Assembly (NCBI GenBank): GCA_009783315.1
Contig: WRHI01000026.1
Coordinates: 1-32,999 of the forward strand
DNA from: Peptococcaceae bacterium
GTDB lineage: Bacteria; Bacillota; Desulfitobacteriia; Desulfitobacteriales; Syntrophobotulaceae
DNA: 32,999 nt
Reading direction: 5' to 3'
Made by a program: the position numbers and the translations under genes. How positions within the stretch are numbered: the first letter of the stretch is position 1; each line of letters starts with the position of its first letter. A model generated the notes under the pieces. It saw only the letters and a list, made by a program, of their open reading frames with translations, was not told the origin of the DNA and did not search any database. Shown here in pieces: positions 13,969 to 22,065 of the stretch.

Positions 13969-16476
13969 TTAATACGACAAGATATCCTGCATCAGCGACG
14001 CCACATCAAGAATCAGGGTCACTTTGCCGTCACCAAGGATAGTCGCTCCGGAGATCCCCGGCAGCGAGCCAAGATCATCTCCCAAAGTTTTCAGGACAAT
14101 TTCCTGCTGTCCTTTCAATTCATCGACCATAAGACCGATCAGTCGGTCCGCAATGCCAACGACAACAACAAAGACATTTTCCTGTTCTTCATCTTCAGGA
14201 AGATTAAACTTATGCTTCAACGACAAGAGCGGCAGTGTGTCGCCTCTGAGCTTGACCATTTTAATGCCGCCTACCGTTCTCACTTCCGAGTTGTGTACAA
14301 GTAGAGTTTCTTTGATTGACGACAAAGGCACAGCGTAGATTTCCCCACAAATTTCTACCAGCAACGCTTGAATTATAGCCAGCGTCAAAGGCAGCCTGAT
14401 GGTAAAAACTGTGCCTTCGCCTGCTTTTGTTCGGATATCGACGGATCCGCCCAAGCTGGAGAGAGCACGTTTGACCACATCCATGCCGACGCCCCGACCA
14501 GAAATATCGGTCACCTGATCCGCCGTGCTGAACCCCGGCAAGAAAATCAGATTTGCGATCTCCCGTTCGGAAAGTTCTTCGTTTTCACCGACCAGACCAG
14601 CGCTAACAGCCTTTCGCAAAATTTTCTGAAGATCAAGACCATCACCGTCGTCAGAAATGACGATGGCGATATGGTTGCCTTCATGGTAGGCTTTGAGAAT
14701 AATTTTTCCGACTTCCGGTTTGCCCGCTGCAATGCGGGTTTTCGGCTCCTCAATGCCGTGATCAACACAGTTGCGAATCAGATGGGTCAAAGGGTCGCCG
14801 ATTTGTTCAATAACTGTCTTATCCATTTCAGTATCTTCACCATGCAGTTCCAGGTCAATCTTTTTGCCTGTCTTACGGCAAAAATCCCGAACCAGCCGCG
14901 GATAACGGCTAAAAACAGTCCCTACAGGAACCATACGCAGACGCATGGCGCTTTCCTGCAGATCGTTCATCAAACGTCCCAAATAGATATTGGTTTCATT
15001 TAAGTTGCTCACCAAGGCGTCTGACGGAAACTTACTCTTCAGGTCGTCGCCAATCTTGACAAGGCGCGCTCGGGTAATCACCATTTCGCCGACCATGTTG
15101 ATCAGACTATCCATGCGGTCGGTGTCGACTCGGATGGTGTGTACTTGATTGGAAGCGTCGGAAATCCTTCCGCCACCCGGACCACCGGGCCCTCCCGAAT
15201 CGCCTGGCCCACCTGGATCACCTGGGCCTCCTGACCCTGAGCCCTCCCCACCTCCTGCACCTGCGCTCCCCGCACCCGCGCTTCCTGCACCCGCGCCTCC
15301 TGCACCCGCGCTTCCTGCCTCTGTGCTTCCTGTACCCGCGCTTCCTGCATCTGTGCTTCCTGTACCCGCGCTTCCTGCATCTGTGCTTCCGAAGTTGTCT
15401 GCACGAACATCAAAATTGCCGGTTTTGACAGCGTTCTTCAAATCCCTCGCACCCAAACCCTCGAAATCGGCCTGGTCGTTCGCGGCTTTGTCTTTCTTTT
15501 TGCTCGGTTTTTTCTTAGCAGCTTTTCCATCCGGAGGTTTTTTTGGCGTTTCTTTTGGAGTTTTTGCCGCCACCCCTCTGGAATTCGCCGGCGTAGAAGA
15601 GGGAGCCGATATCGGGCTTTGTGCCGCAGCACAAATATCTATGCCGCACAACTGTGATATTTCTTGACTATCAAAAACATCCAAACGGGCGTCAGCCACA
15701 TCCGAAACCAGAAAAACCTCTGAAGCGATCTCCCCTTCCGACTCATCGCTAGCCAACAAAACGCAAAACCGCTCAATCTGTTGGTCTTCTTCTTCCATTA
15801 ATTCTAATTCTTCCCATGATGGCGCCACAGCCAGAACCTTCCCCAATTCTTGCAGCCTCTGAATCACCATAACCGCTCTGACTGTTTTCATTAAGGCTTC
15901 TTCGTCAAGAAAGACGGTTATCTGATAAATGGCTTGGCCGCAAAGAGTCGACTCACGCAGATCCTGGATAGCGTTTTCGTCTAAAGTAAATTCCACGCGC
16001 CGAATCGGTTCATCGTTCACGTCTTTCATGATTGGTTGTATTTCTGTTCCCTCCACCTTCTTCCCTTTGGCCAGTTGCCGGATGCGCTCCACCAGATCTG
16101 GCGCCTCATGCCGAACCGGCTGCTGCGCCTCCACTTGGGCGAGCATATCCTTTACAACATCTGTCACTTCCAGCAAAACATCAATAACCTCATGAGTTAC
16201 CGGTTGTTTGCCCTGACGCACTTTGTCCAGGAGATCTTCCGCGGCGTGGGTAACCTCCACAATCGCCGTAAATCCCATTGTACCAGAAGCCCCTTTGAGG
16301 CTATGGGCACTGCGAAACAACTCATTGATCAAACCTATGTTCTCGCTGTCACGCTCAAGATCCAAAATACTCGCGCCCAGGCGCTCAATCTGTTCTTGCG
16401 AATCCAGCAGATAGAACTCCAGGAACTCTTCAACGTCAGGCATCGTCATGTTGCTGAGACCATTGTTCAGGCTCAT
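13969..16476 (-). CDS. cheA: Chemotaxis histidine kinase CheA
   Basis: This 835-aa class II histidine kinase phosphorylates CheY. Domains in order: P1 Hpt (about 12-115) with phosphorylatable H58 in AHSLKGASGTMG; P2 CheY-binding domain (about 170-280); a long low-complexity linker (about 290-438) containing a Lys-rich part and a Gly/Ala/Ser/Thr tandem repeat; P3 dimerisation (about 440-510); P4 ATPase with the N box HLIRNCVDHG (about 563), DDGDGLD (about 610) and GRGVGMD (about 660); P5 CheW-like (about 690-835). All catalytic motifs are intact. The ATG has GGTGGGAG upstream. The protein is longer than the typical ~670-700 aa because of the linker. Confidence 0.97.
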   Translation of the reverse strand: MSLNNGLSNMTMPDVEEFLEFYLLDSQEQIERLGASILDLERDSENIGLINELFRSAHSLKGASGTMGFTAIVEVTHAAEDLLDKVRQGKQPVTHEVIDVLLEVTDVVKDMLAQVEAQQPVRHEAPDLVERIRQLAKGKKVEGTEIQPIMKDVNDEPIRRVEFTLDENAIQDLRESTLCGQAIYQITVFLDEEALMKTVRAVMVIQRLQELGKVLAVAPSWEELELMEEEDQQIERFCVLLASDESEGEIASEVFLVSDVADARLDVFDSQEISQLCGIDICAAAQSPISAPSSTPANSRGVAAKTPKETPKKPPDGKAAKKKPSKKKDKAANDQADFEGLGARDLKNAVKTGNFDVRADNFGSTDAGSAGTGSTDAGSAGTGSTEAGSAGAGGAGAGSAGAGSAGAGGGEGSGSGGPGDPGGPGDSGGPGGPGGGRISDASNQVHTIRVDTDRMDSLINMVGEMVITRARLVKIGDDLKSKFPSDALVSNLNETNIYLGRLMNDLQESAMRLRMVPVGTVFSRYPRLVRDFCRKTGKKIDLELHGEDTEMDKTVIEQIGDPLTHLIRNCVDHGIEEPKTRIAAGKPEVGKIILKAYHEGNHIAIVISDDGDGLDLQKILRKAVSAGLVGENEELSEREIANLIFLPGFSTADQVTDISGRGVGMDVVKRALSSLGGSVDIRTKAGEGTVFTIRLPLTLAIIQALLVEICGEIYAVPLSSIKETLLVHNSEVRTVGGIKMVKLRGDTLPLLSLKHKFNLPEDEEQENVFVVVVGIADRLIGLMVDELKGQQEIVLKTLGDDLGSLPGISGATILGDGKVTLILDVASLMQDILSY
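15170..15395. repeat. In-frame tandem repeat in the cheA linker
   Basis: Units of 15 bases (ACCCGCGCTTCCTGC and variants such as ATCTGTGCTTCCTGT) repeat many times and pass into a GGP/GGS-type repeat at 15170-15245. On the minus strand they encode a Gly-Ser-Thr/Ala pattern joining P2 to P3 of CheA. The 15- and 30-base periods preserve the reading frame. The region is a likely hotspot for length variation between strains. Confidence 0.85.
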
Positions 16477-16491
16477 CTTACCACTCCCACC

Positions 16492-16653
16492 TTAATCATC
16501 TGAACTTTCTGGAGGCTTAACTCTGAGATTTCTAGCTTTAGAGAGTTCTGCGCTACTTATGATGTCTTGATCCTTCGATACAGGGAATCCCAATCCTTGG
16601 GACGTTCGCGCAGGCTTGCCTTTCCATATGCAAAATCCTATATAATTGCCCAT
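16492..16653 (-). CDS. Putative 53-aa small protein upstream of cheA
   Basis: An open frame of 53 codons starts at ATG 16653 (MGNYIGFCIWKGKPARTSQG...) and ends ...RVKPPESSDD with TAA at 16492, only 15 bases before the cheA ATG. The cheA ribosome binding site begins right after this stop. It fills most of the otherwise empty gap between the FliT/FlgN-like gene and cheA, in the operon's direction. The amino-acid make-up is protein-like (mixed polar, hydrophobic N-terminus, charged C-terminus). Against it, no Shine-Dalgarno sequence is visible before the ATG. I do not recognise the family; it could also be a gene remnant. Confidence 0.45.
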   Translation of the reverse strand: MGNYIGFCIWKGKPARTSQGLGFPVSKDQDIISSAELSKARNLRVKPPESSDD

Positions 16654-16686
16654 GGATAGTTTTAAGTTTTTACAGATTTTTATACT

Positions 16687-16717
16687 GTTAATATTAACTA
16701 GGGGTTGATGACGTCAA
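16687..16717 (-). promoter_or_regulatory. Possible promoter and palindrome upstream of the small ORF/cheA
   Basis: On the minus strand TTGACG (16717-16712) is followed after 15 bases by TAATAT (16696-16691), a short-spaced but plausible sigma-A promoter. The -10 region lies inside a perfect 12-base palindrome GTTAATATTAAC (16687-16698), which could be an operator. It would give cheA-cheW-cheB and the downstream genes a separate transcription start. Inference from sequence only. Confidence 0.3.
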
Positions 16718-16718
16718 A

Positions 16719-17267
16719 TCACCTATTCTTATCAACAAATAAGGCCTCATCCCTGTTCAGTGGCTGATAGACTTTCCGCGATTTTTTAATATTCTGAACC
16801 CGATGCATTTCTAATTTCATATATTCGATTTCCATATTAACCTTCTTGATCAGCATCTCATCGCCGCCCCGAATCAATTCATCAATTTTCTTCATTTCAG
16901 CTATCATGCTTTGCCACGGTTCGACCAACTCCGGAGATACGCGCCGGATCGCGGCTGCGTCCAACTCCTCAACCCCCAGCTCTTCACGAATGGCTTGTCG
17001 ATCTGCCTCGGAATCCTCTCGTCGCCGGCTAATATCCTGCAGCCTTTCTTGCCTCCAAGCCAACAACGCTTCGACATCATCAGCTTCCTGTTCATCGGTA
17101 CGAGTGGCGTTTTTTTCATGAGCCGGTTCTGACGCGCCGGACGCAAAACGAGGAGGCTCGCCCCAGCGAGCCTCCATCTTCTCTGTTTCGAACAATATCT
17201 CCTGATAGATCTGAGCATCCTGCCCAAAACTGTTCAACAATCTCTCTATACGATCCCTCAGTTCCAT
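16719..17267 (-). CDS. Putative FliT/FlgN-like flagellar chaperone
   Basis: This 182-aa, highly charged, mostly helical protein starts MELRDRIERLLNSFGQDAQIYQEILFETEKMEARWG and ends with a helix (LIKKVNMEIEYMKLEMHRVQ) plus NREALFVDKNR-like residues (actual: NRDEALFVDKNR). That layout resembles small export chaperones of the FliT/FlgN type, which often end in a short FxDK(K/R) motif. It lies 31 bases after fliS, where fliT-like genes commonly sit. The ATG at 17267 has AAAGGAAA upstream; an earlier in-frame ATG at 17336 would overlap fliS. The family call rests on position and helical character and is not certain. Confidence 0.5.
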   Translation of the reverse strand: MELRDRIERLLNSFGQDAQIYQEILFETEKMEARWGEPPRFASGASEPAHEKNATRTDEQEADDVEALLAWRQERLQDISRRREDSEADRQAIREELGVEELDAAAIRRVSPELVEPWQSMIAEMKKIDELIRGGDEMLIKKVNMEIEYMKLEMHRVQNIKKSRKVYQPLNRDEALFVDKNR

Positions 17268-17298
17268 AATGTCAGTTTCCTTTTGCGTAGATTTGTTT

Positions 17299-17733
17299 TT
17301 AGGAAACGCTCGACCAAACCTGAGTAAATTCAGCAAAGAAATCGATAACCGGCTTCAAATAAGCGGCGTCCCGCTTGATGTTGGCCGCGAGAATCTCCCG
17401 GGTATAGAAATTATAAAGATCTCTAAGATTGCCGGCAATATCTCCGGCTTCCATATTCAATGTCGCGTTAAGCTCTACAACGATATCCAGAGCGCGGCTC
17501 AAGGCTTCATTCGCTTCTTCATAATTCCCTGCCAACAGACCCTTCTCTCCCTTATGCAAAAACCTCAAAGCGCCGTTGTATAACATAACGACCAGTTTTT
17601 CCGGCGTGGCTGTTTCCACCGCCGTCTGTTTGTACGCTGTCTGCGAAGATTTGCCATAACCCGGTGCCATCGGCACGGCTTGTATAGGGGAGAACTCAAA
17701 TGACTGCTCGGCCAAATTGGATTGAGTGAGCAT
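17299..17733 (-). CDS. fliS: Flagellin export chaperone FliS
   Basis: This 144-aa protein binds the flagellin C-terminus and prevents early polymerisation in the cytoplasm. It shows the FliS pattern YKQTAVETATPEKLVVMLYNGALRFL, then the four-helix bundle with ALSRALDIVVELNATLNMEAGDIAGNLRDLYNFYTREILAANI. The N-terminal 30 residues are a variable extension. The ATG at 17733 has GGAGG at 6-base spacing; an upstream in-frame ATG at 17772 lacks one. It follows fliD, as usual. Confidence 0.95.
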   Translation of the reverse strand: MLTQSNLAEQSFEFSPIQAVPMAPGYGKSSQTAYKQTAVETATPEKLVVMLYNGALRFLHKGEKGLLAGNYEEANEALSRALDIVVELNATLNMEAGDIAGNLRDLYNFYTREILAANIKRDAAYLKPVIDFFAEFTQVWSSVS

Positions 17734-17837
17734 GTTATACCTCCATTTATTTTGGCATAATCCGACACGCATCCATGCTATGGTTGTATCGACAAAAATA
17801 TCTTCAAACTTAAATACTTTTTATACCAACCGATATT

Positions 17838-19271
17838 TTAGGATTTTAGGGCGGACAACTGTGACATCTGGGCTGCAATGCTCTCGCGCTGACCGTCCAG
17901 GTTGGCCAACATAGCTTCTAGACGGGCAAACTTAAGCTTAATATTTTTGGTGTACTCCTCAATGCGCTGATTAAAATCTTCAATGCGCCTTTTGACGTCC
18001 GCCAGCTGATTGTCATAGCTTTTGATGGTTTTGGACAGCCGTCCGTCCGCCATAATATAGTCGTGAACAAAAGCCTTGTAAGTGCTAGCCAGCCCTTTCG
18101 CGGCCATATCCCCTGAACCGCCGCCGAGAAAATTCATAACGCCTTCCGGGTCTTCCGCCATGGCTTTATTAAATTTTTCCGCGTTGAATTCCAGCATTCC
18201 CTCTTTGCCGAAATTTACAGACGATGTGCTCAGACCCACTTGAGACAGATGAGAAAACCCACCCTCACCGTCCATGCCAAAATCCCCTGATAGCATACTG
18301 CGCAACTGGCTGCGAAGAGAGTTAACCATAGGATCGGCAAACAGCTCACCTTTTATTTTGGTGTCAGGGTTATATTGGGTCTTTTCGTTCAAAAAGGCGT
18401 TTAGCGAATTGTATTGGTCCACAAAAGATTTAATAGTTTCTTCGGCAGCTGACGCGTCGGCTTCAATCTTGACGGTAACGGTGCTGCCGGCAGTGGCGCC
18501 AGTCAACTCAAGGGTAACGCCTTTGATGACATCATTAAAAACATTGTTGGAACTGGTAATATCATTGAGGCCGTTGACAGATATAACAGCGTCCCGTGCA
18601 GTCTGCGTCACATTCTTAGCCCCACCCACGCTGTCTAAAACACCGATAGATTCCAGTATATTTCCGGAAGTGTCGCTGAATTGGGCGGCTTTTTCCACGC
18701 CGGTTTCTTTCGAAATCAAAGCCAGTCTGAACCCGTCTCCGGTTTTGACCACTGTGGCATCCACGCCGGCCTTAGCATCATTGATGGCTTGAGCAATATC
18801 CTGAAGGCTGGCGTTGGCGCTGATGCTAATGTCTTTGACTGTTTCGCCCACTTGGACGGAAATAGTTCCGGCCCCCATACCCAGTCCGGTGTTCGCCGCT
18901 GCGACACTCTGGGCGTCGCCGGTCACAGTCTGGGCGAGGGCTGTCTGTGTGACAACAATGTTGTATGTGCCATTCATAGCTCCGGATGTGGACGTTGCGG
19001 CAACAGCATTCGGATTGCTTGACGTTGCTTTGGTGGCTTTCCATGTCGCCGGATCACGAAGTTTATCCAGAATTTTTTCCAGTGACGCCATACGGGTGTT
19101 AATATCGCGCCAGGCGTTCTTCTTGGTCTCCAGAGCTTTCTGGCTGTCGTTCAATTGGTTGAGAGGCAGGGAATAATTATTCACCATAGCCTGCGTAATC
19201 CCAGAAAAGTCATATCCCGAAATCCCCGCCAGAGACATCTGCGTGTAATTAATGGGTGTTGACATCTTCAT
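17838..19271 (-). CDS. fliD: Flagellar filament capping protein FliD (HAP2)
   Basis: This 477-aa secreted cap protein promotes flagellin assembly at the filament tip. Recognisable parts are the N-terminal FliD_N domain (GISGYDFSGITQAMVNNYSLPLNQL ... LRDPATWKATKATSSNPNAVAATST) and the C-terminal domain with the terminal coiled coil (RIEDFNQRIEEYTKNIKLKFARLEAMLANLDGQRESIAAQMSQL). There is no cleavable signal peptide, as expected for export through the flagellar apparatus. The start may be 19271 or the ATG two codons later; AAAGGA lies upstream. It lies between flaG and fliS. Confidence 0.95.
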   Translation of the reverse strand: MKMSTPINYTQMSLAGISGYDFSGITQAMVNNYSLPLNQLNDSQKALETKKNAWRDINTRMASLEKILDKLRDPATWKATKATSSNPNAVAATSTSGAMNGTYNIVVTQTALAQTVTGDAQSVAAANTGLGMGAGTISVQVGETVKDISISANASLQDIAQAINDAKAGVDATVVKTGDGFRLALISKETGVEKAAQFSDTSGNILESIGVLDSVGGAKNVTQTARDAVISVNGLNDITSSNNVFNDVIKGVTLELTGATAGSTVTVKIEADASAAEETIKSFVDQYNSLNAFLNEKTQYNPDTKIKGELFADPMVNSLRSQLRSMLSGDFGMDGEGGFSHLSQVGLSTSSVNFGKEGMLEFNAEKFNKAMAEDPEGVMNFLGGGSGDMAAKGLASTYKAFVHDYIMADGRLSKTIKSYDNQLADVKRRIEDFNQRIEEYTKNIKLKFARLEAMLANLDGQRESIAAQMSQLSALKS

Positions 19272-19333
19272 TCATTCCTTTTCTTATTACTGATTTTCCA
19301 TGTCTTTCTTAAAGAACTCAGCCGGCATCGGTC

Positions 19334-19729
19334 TTAGATTTTTTCATCAACGACAATACCGATAGTTTCCACAAGGGAAGCATAGAGATCGAGCATTCTC
19401 TCCGACGGAAATTCGCTCAGAACCCTGCCCGAATCAGTATGAACCACTTGGATCATTGTCCGTCCTGTTTTATCGTGTACAGCAAATTCCAGTTTTTTGT
19501 CAATAAGGCCCATAAGCTTGTTCACATTTTCCGCTGCTTTTTCAACAGCTTTCTTGTCCTTTCCGGCTTTGTCCAAAGTATCCCCCGGCATTTCTTCGAA
19601 ATCAGGATCTTGCCGGCGCGCAACAATCAGATGCGGCAGTGCGGCACTTCTTTCCAATTTTAGGCTTTCCGCTGATGAGGGCGCAGACGCTGTGATTGAT
19701 GTGACAGCCTTAATCGGTGTAATTTGCAT
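19334..19729 (-). CDS. flaG: FlaG family flagellar protein
   Basis: This 131-aa protein has a poorly conserved N-terminal half and the FlaG C-terminal domain: VNKLMGLIDKKLEFAVHDKTGRTMIQVVHTDSGRVLSEFPSERMLDLYASLVETIGIVVDEKI. FlaG is associated with filament length control in several bacteria and is regularly found next to fliD, as here. The ATG at 19729 follows AAGGGAAG; an in-frame ATG at 19774 lacks a ribosome binding site. It is the first gene of the minus-strand flagellar block. Confidence 0.93.
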   Translation of the reverse strand: MQITPIKAVTSITASAPSSAESLKLERSAALPHLIVARRQDPDFEEMPGDTLDKAGKDKKAVEKAAENVNKLMGLIDKKLEFAVHDKTGRTMIQVVHTDSGRVLSEFPSERMLDLYASLVETIGIVVDEKI

Positions 19730-20070
19730 GATCGACTTCCCTTTCTTCCAGAATTCACCTGATCGTGAATTCATATTCTCCTACTATTATCGTCAATTCT
19801 CCTCATTTTCTGAAGGCCTAATCATCTATAGCCTTCTTCCCTGCAGGCTTTTTCCCATACTCTATTGATCGAATTATGTTGTCTTGACCTAAATAGTTCT
19901 TTTGTCCCCATCTCATTGGAATGGATAATTAGGATAATTAAATAAAATTTTTCCTCGTCAAGAACAATCTATTTGAACTTCGAGACGCAAATACAAATCT
20001 TCAGAAATGGGCACTATAATCAGAGAAAATAATCCTGTTCATAAAAAACAGAAACGAGGAGAAAGCTGTT
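19730..20070. other. Divergent intergenic region between flaG and the V4R gene
   Basis: This AT-rich 341-base region must hold the promoters of both divergent transcription units. On the minus strand, TTGACG near 19956-19961 with AT-rich sequence downstream is a weak promoter candidate for flaG. I found no clear sigma-28 (TAAA-N15-GCCGATAA) or sigma-54 site, and no gene. Confidence 0.4.
19992..20020 (+). promoter_or_regulatory. Possible promoter of the V4R-GGDEF operon
   Basis: A perfect -10 box TATAAT (20015-20020) lies 50 bases before the ATG at 20071. The -35 position (TACAAA, 19992-19997, 17-base spacer) is poor, which suggests an activator-dependent or weak promoter if it is used. Confidence 0.4.
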
Positions 20071-20595
20071 ATGATAGAACAAGAATTTCAATGGTCCAGA
20101 CTGGGTAACATTGAAACAGGCCGCGGCAACCTGGGGTCCGAAGCCCCCGTCGAAATGTACCGATTGCTGCAATACACGATCTTTGACGAGTTGTCCCATC
20201 GTTACGGCAATGAAACCGCAGAGAACATTTACCGCAACGCTGGTTTTCGCGCCGGACTCGCTTTCTCTCAGAATATTATCGAGAGAAAAGAAGATTTCTA
20301 TGATTTTGTATCCGAGTGTCAGGAAAAGTTAAAATCTATGAAAATAGGTATCCTACGCATTGAAAAAGCAGATTTGGAAAACATGGAACTGCTGCTTTCC
20401 GTCAGCGAGGATCTGGATTGTTCTGGTCTGCCGCTGCAGGAAAACACCGTCTGCGTCTACGACGAAGGGTTTCTTGCGGGGATTCTTTATGATTTCACCG
20501 GCAAGCATTTTGACGTCAAAGAAGTTGACTGCTGGGCCACCGGCGACCGCACTTGCCGTTTCGCTGCCAAAGCAAAACACGGTATGGTAACTTGA
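20071..20595 (+). CDS. V4R (4-vinyl reductase-like) domain sensor protein
   Basis: This 174-aa soluble protein has the V4R fold, a small-molecule binding domain distantly related to H-NOX/BchJ proteins. The signature is the C-terminal CWATGDRTCRF motif (cysteines spaced CX7C) and the preceding YDEGFLAGILYDFTGKHFDVKEVDC. The whole protein is one domain. Other cysteines near residues 113 and 124 could contribute to metal or thiol sensing. It has an AGGAG ribosome binding site and lies 20 bases before a diguanylate cyclase gene, so it probably senses a ligand and signals to that enzyme. The ligand is not predictable from sequence. Confidence 0.82.
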   Translation: MIEQEFQWSRLGNIETGRGNLGSEAPVEMYRLLQYTIFDELSHRYGNETAENIYRNAGFRAGLAFSQNIIERKEDFYDFVSECQEKLKSMKIGILRIEKADLENMELLLSVSEDLDCSGLPLQENTVCVYDEGFLAGILYDFTGKHFDVKEVDCWATGDRTCRFAAKAKHGMVT

Positions 20596-20615
20596 ATAAG
20601 AATGAGAGACGGTAA

Positions 20616-21857
20616 ATGGATCAAGAATTTTGTCACCCACGCGACTATATTAAGCTTATATTAGAAAACTTGTTAGACGACCAAGATTTCCCTGAAGAGG
20701 CAGCCACTTTTGCTTATGGGCAGGAATGGCTTCCTCTCTATGAAAAATGTGTGGAACTCTACAAGTCTTTCGACGAAATGAAAATATACGTCAACGCTCT
20801 CTCCAAAGGTAACATTGAAGTTGATACGCCGCCACGAGAAAATCACATGGCCAGCTCCTTGAAACATTTTCAAGCGCAGCTGCGTCATTTGGTTTGGCAA
20901 GCCGAATGCATAGCCCGCGGCAAGTACAATCAAAAACTCGACTTCATGGGAGCTTTGTCCGAAGTCTTCAACAAAATGTCCATCCAGCTAAAAGAACGGG
21001 AAGAGCAACTAACCGCTCAACAGCAGGGTATGACCAGAATCTTTGATACCCTTGATCCGATCTTTATTGTGCAAGCCACCGATTGCCGGAACGTTCTTTA
21101 TGCCAATCAGATGGCCAAAGAACGATTTCAAATCCAAGAGAACATGTGTTTGACAAAGCACTCGACGGCTACTCTCCAAGAATTTTTGCAGCTGCCTCAG
21201 GACGGCAAACCGAAAGAGCTGGCGGACGTTGACAAACAGCATTGGTACCGCATCACCAGTGCAAGATTTCCTTGGTCTCACCATCAGGATTCCTTGCTTT
21301 TTCATTGCGTTGATATCACCAGCCAGAAACTTCATGCTGATATGATGGAACAGGCTGCTAAAACCGATGAAATGACCGGTCTTCACAACCGTCGCGCCTT
21401 CGAGTGCTCGGTTTCCAACCTCTGGGATGTCTGCCAAAAAAACGCGCGCCCGCTCTCTATCATCATGTTTGATATCGATTTTTTCAAGAAATGCAACGAC
21501 ACCCATGGTCACCAACACGGTGACACATGTTTGATTGCCTTTAGCCGGGTTCTCAAACATGTTTTCAGCCGTTCCAGCGATATCGTCGCCCGCTATGGCG
21601 GTGAAGAATTCATTGTAGCTTTGCCTTTCACGTCAAAAGACGACGCCATCATTTTGGCGGACAAAGCACGTAAGCGTTTGGAAAGTCAAACCATCTCCTC
21701 GCCTAACGGTGAGGCTACTTATTTAACTGTCAGCGGCGGCGTCGCCAGCCTTGTTCCAGACGAAAATGATACTTTGGAGAACTTGGTTTTTGCCGCTGAT
21801 CAGGCCCTCTATAAGGCGAAACAGAGCGGGCGGAACCGCGTTGTTTCTGCGTCGTAG
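20616..21857 (+). CDS. Diguanylate cyclase with HAMP/PAS-like sensor region
   Basis: This 413-aa cytosolic protein lacks transmembrane segments. Residues about 45-135 look like a HAMP-type linker (ALSEVFNKMSIQLKEREEQL), about 138-240 like a PAS domain (MTRIFDTLDPIFIVQATDCRNVLYANQMAKERF), and 248-413 form a GGDEF domain starting DEMTGLHNRRAF. The active site is RYGGEEF (about 326-332), and an RxxD product-inhibition site (RSSD) sits five residues before GGEEF. It should make cyclic di-GMP with feedback control. It forms an operon with the V4R protein, divergent from the flagellar genes, suggesting control of motility versus attachment. The TAG stop is the first triplet of the long palindrome that follows. 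Confidence 0.93.
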   Translation: MDQEFCHPRDYIKLILENLLDDQDFPEEAATFAYGQEWLPLYEKCVELYKSFDEMKIYVNALSKGNIEVDTPPRENHMASSLKHFQAQLRHLVWQAECIARGKYNQKLDFMGALSEVFNKMSIQLKEREEQLTAQQQGMTRIFDTLDPIFIVQATDCRNVLYANQMAKERFQIQENMCLTKHSTATLQEFLQLPQDGKPKELADVDKQHWYRITSARFPWSHHQDSLLFHCVDITSQKLHADMMEQAAKTDEMTGLHNRRAFECSVSNLWDVCQKNARPLSIIMFDIDFFKKCNDTHGHQHGDTCLIAFSRVLKHVFSRSSDIVARYGGEEFIVALPFTSKDDAIILADKARKRLESQTISSPNGEATYLTVSGGVASLVPDENDTLENLVFAADQALYKAKQSGRNRVVSAS

Positions 21858-22065
21858 AAAAGGGGAAAGAGGAGGCGGGCGGCCTTAGCCTGGGGCTGAG
21901 AGCCGTTCTTCGCGGCGGCGCGGCTCTAAGACCTTTACGCGAAAAAGCGCAAATAAGGCAGCCTGCGCTTTTTTTCGCTCCAAGGTCTAAGATCCGCTGC
22001 CGCCGCTCCCGAAAAGGCTCTCAGCCCCAGGCTAAGGCCGCCCGCCTCCTCTTTCCCCTTTTCTA
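21855..22065. repeat. 211-bp palindromic element with perfect 50-bp arms
   Basis: Arms 21855-21904 and 22016-22065 are perfect inverted copies over 50 bases. Inside them, imperfect pairing continues (about 21905-21950 with 21965-22015) up to an apex of GCGAAAAAGCGC / GCGC-T7-CGC arms around a 14-base loop (21951-21964). The apex by itself resembles a bidirectional intrinsic terminator. The left arm begins exactly at the TAG stop of the diguanylate cyclase gene. The right half resembles the sequence at 32756-32878 in inverted orientation, so it belongs to a repeat family. Confidence 0.9.

Noticed and set aside
15149-15667. 172-codon plus-strand Pro/Ala-rich open frame
   Set aside because: It is the antisense reading of the low-complexity CheA linker; the Pro-Ala pattern follows from the repeat.
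16561-16653. Possible riboswitch or structured leader before cheA (TCCCAA/TTGGGA hairpin at 16588-16602)
   Set aside because: The sequence does not fit a cyclic-di-GMP riboswitch that I can recognise, and the stretch is better explained by the 53-codon small ORF.
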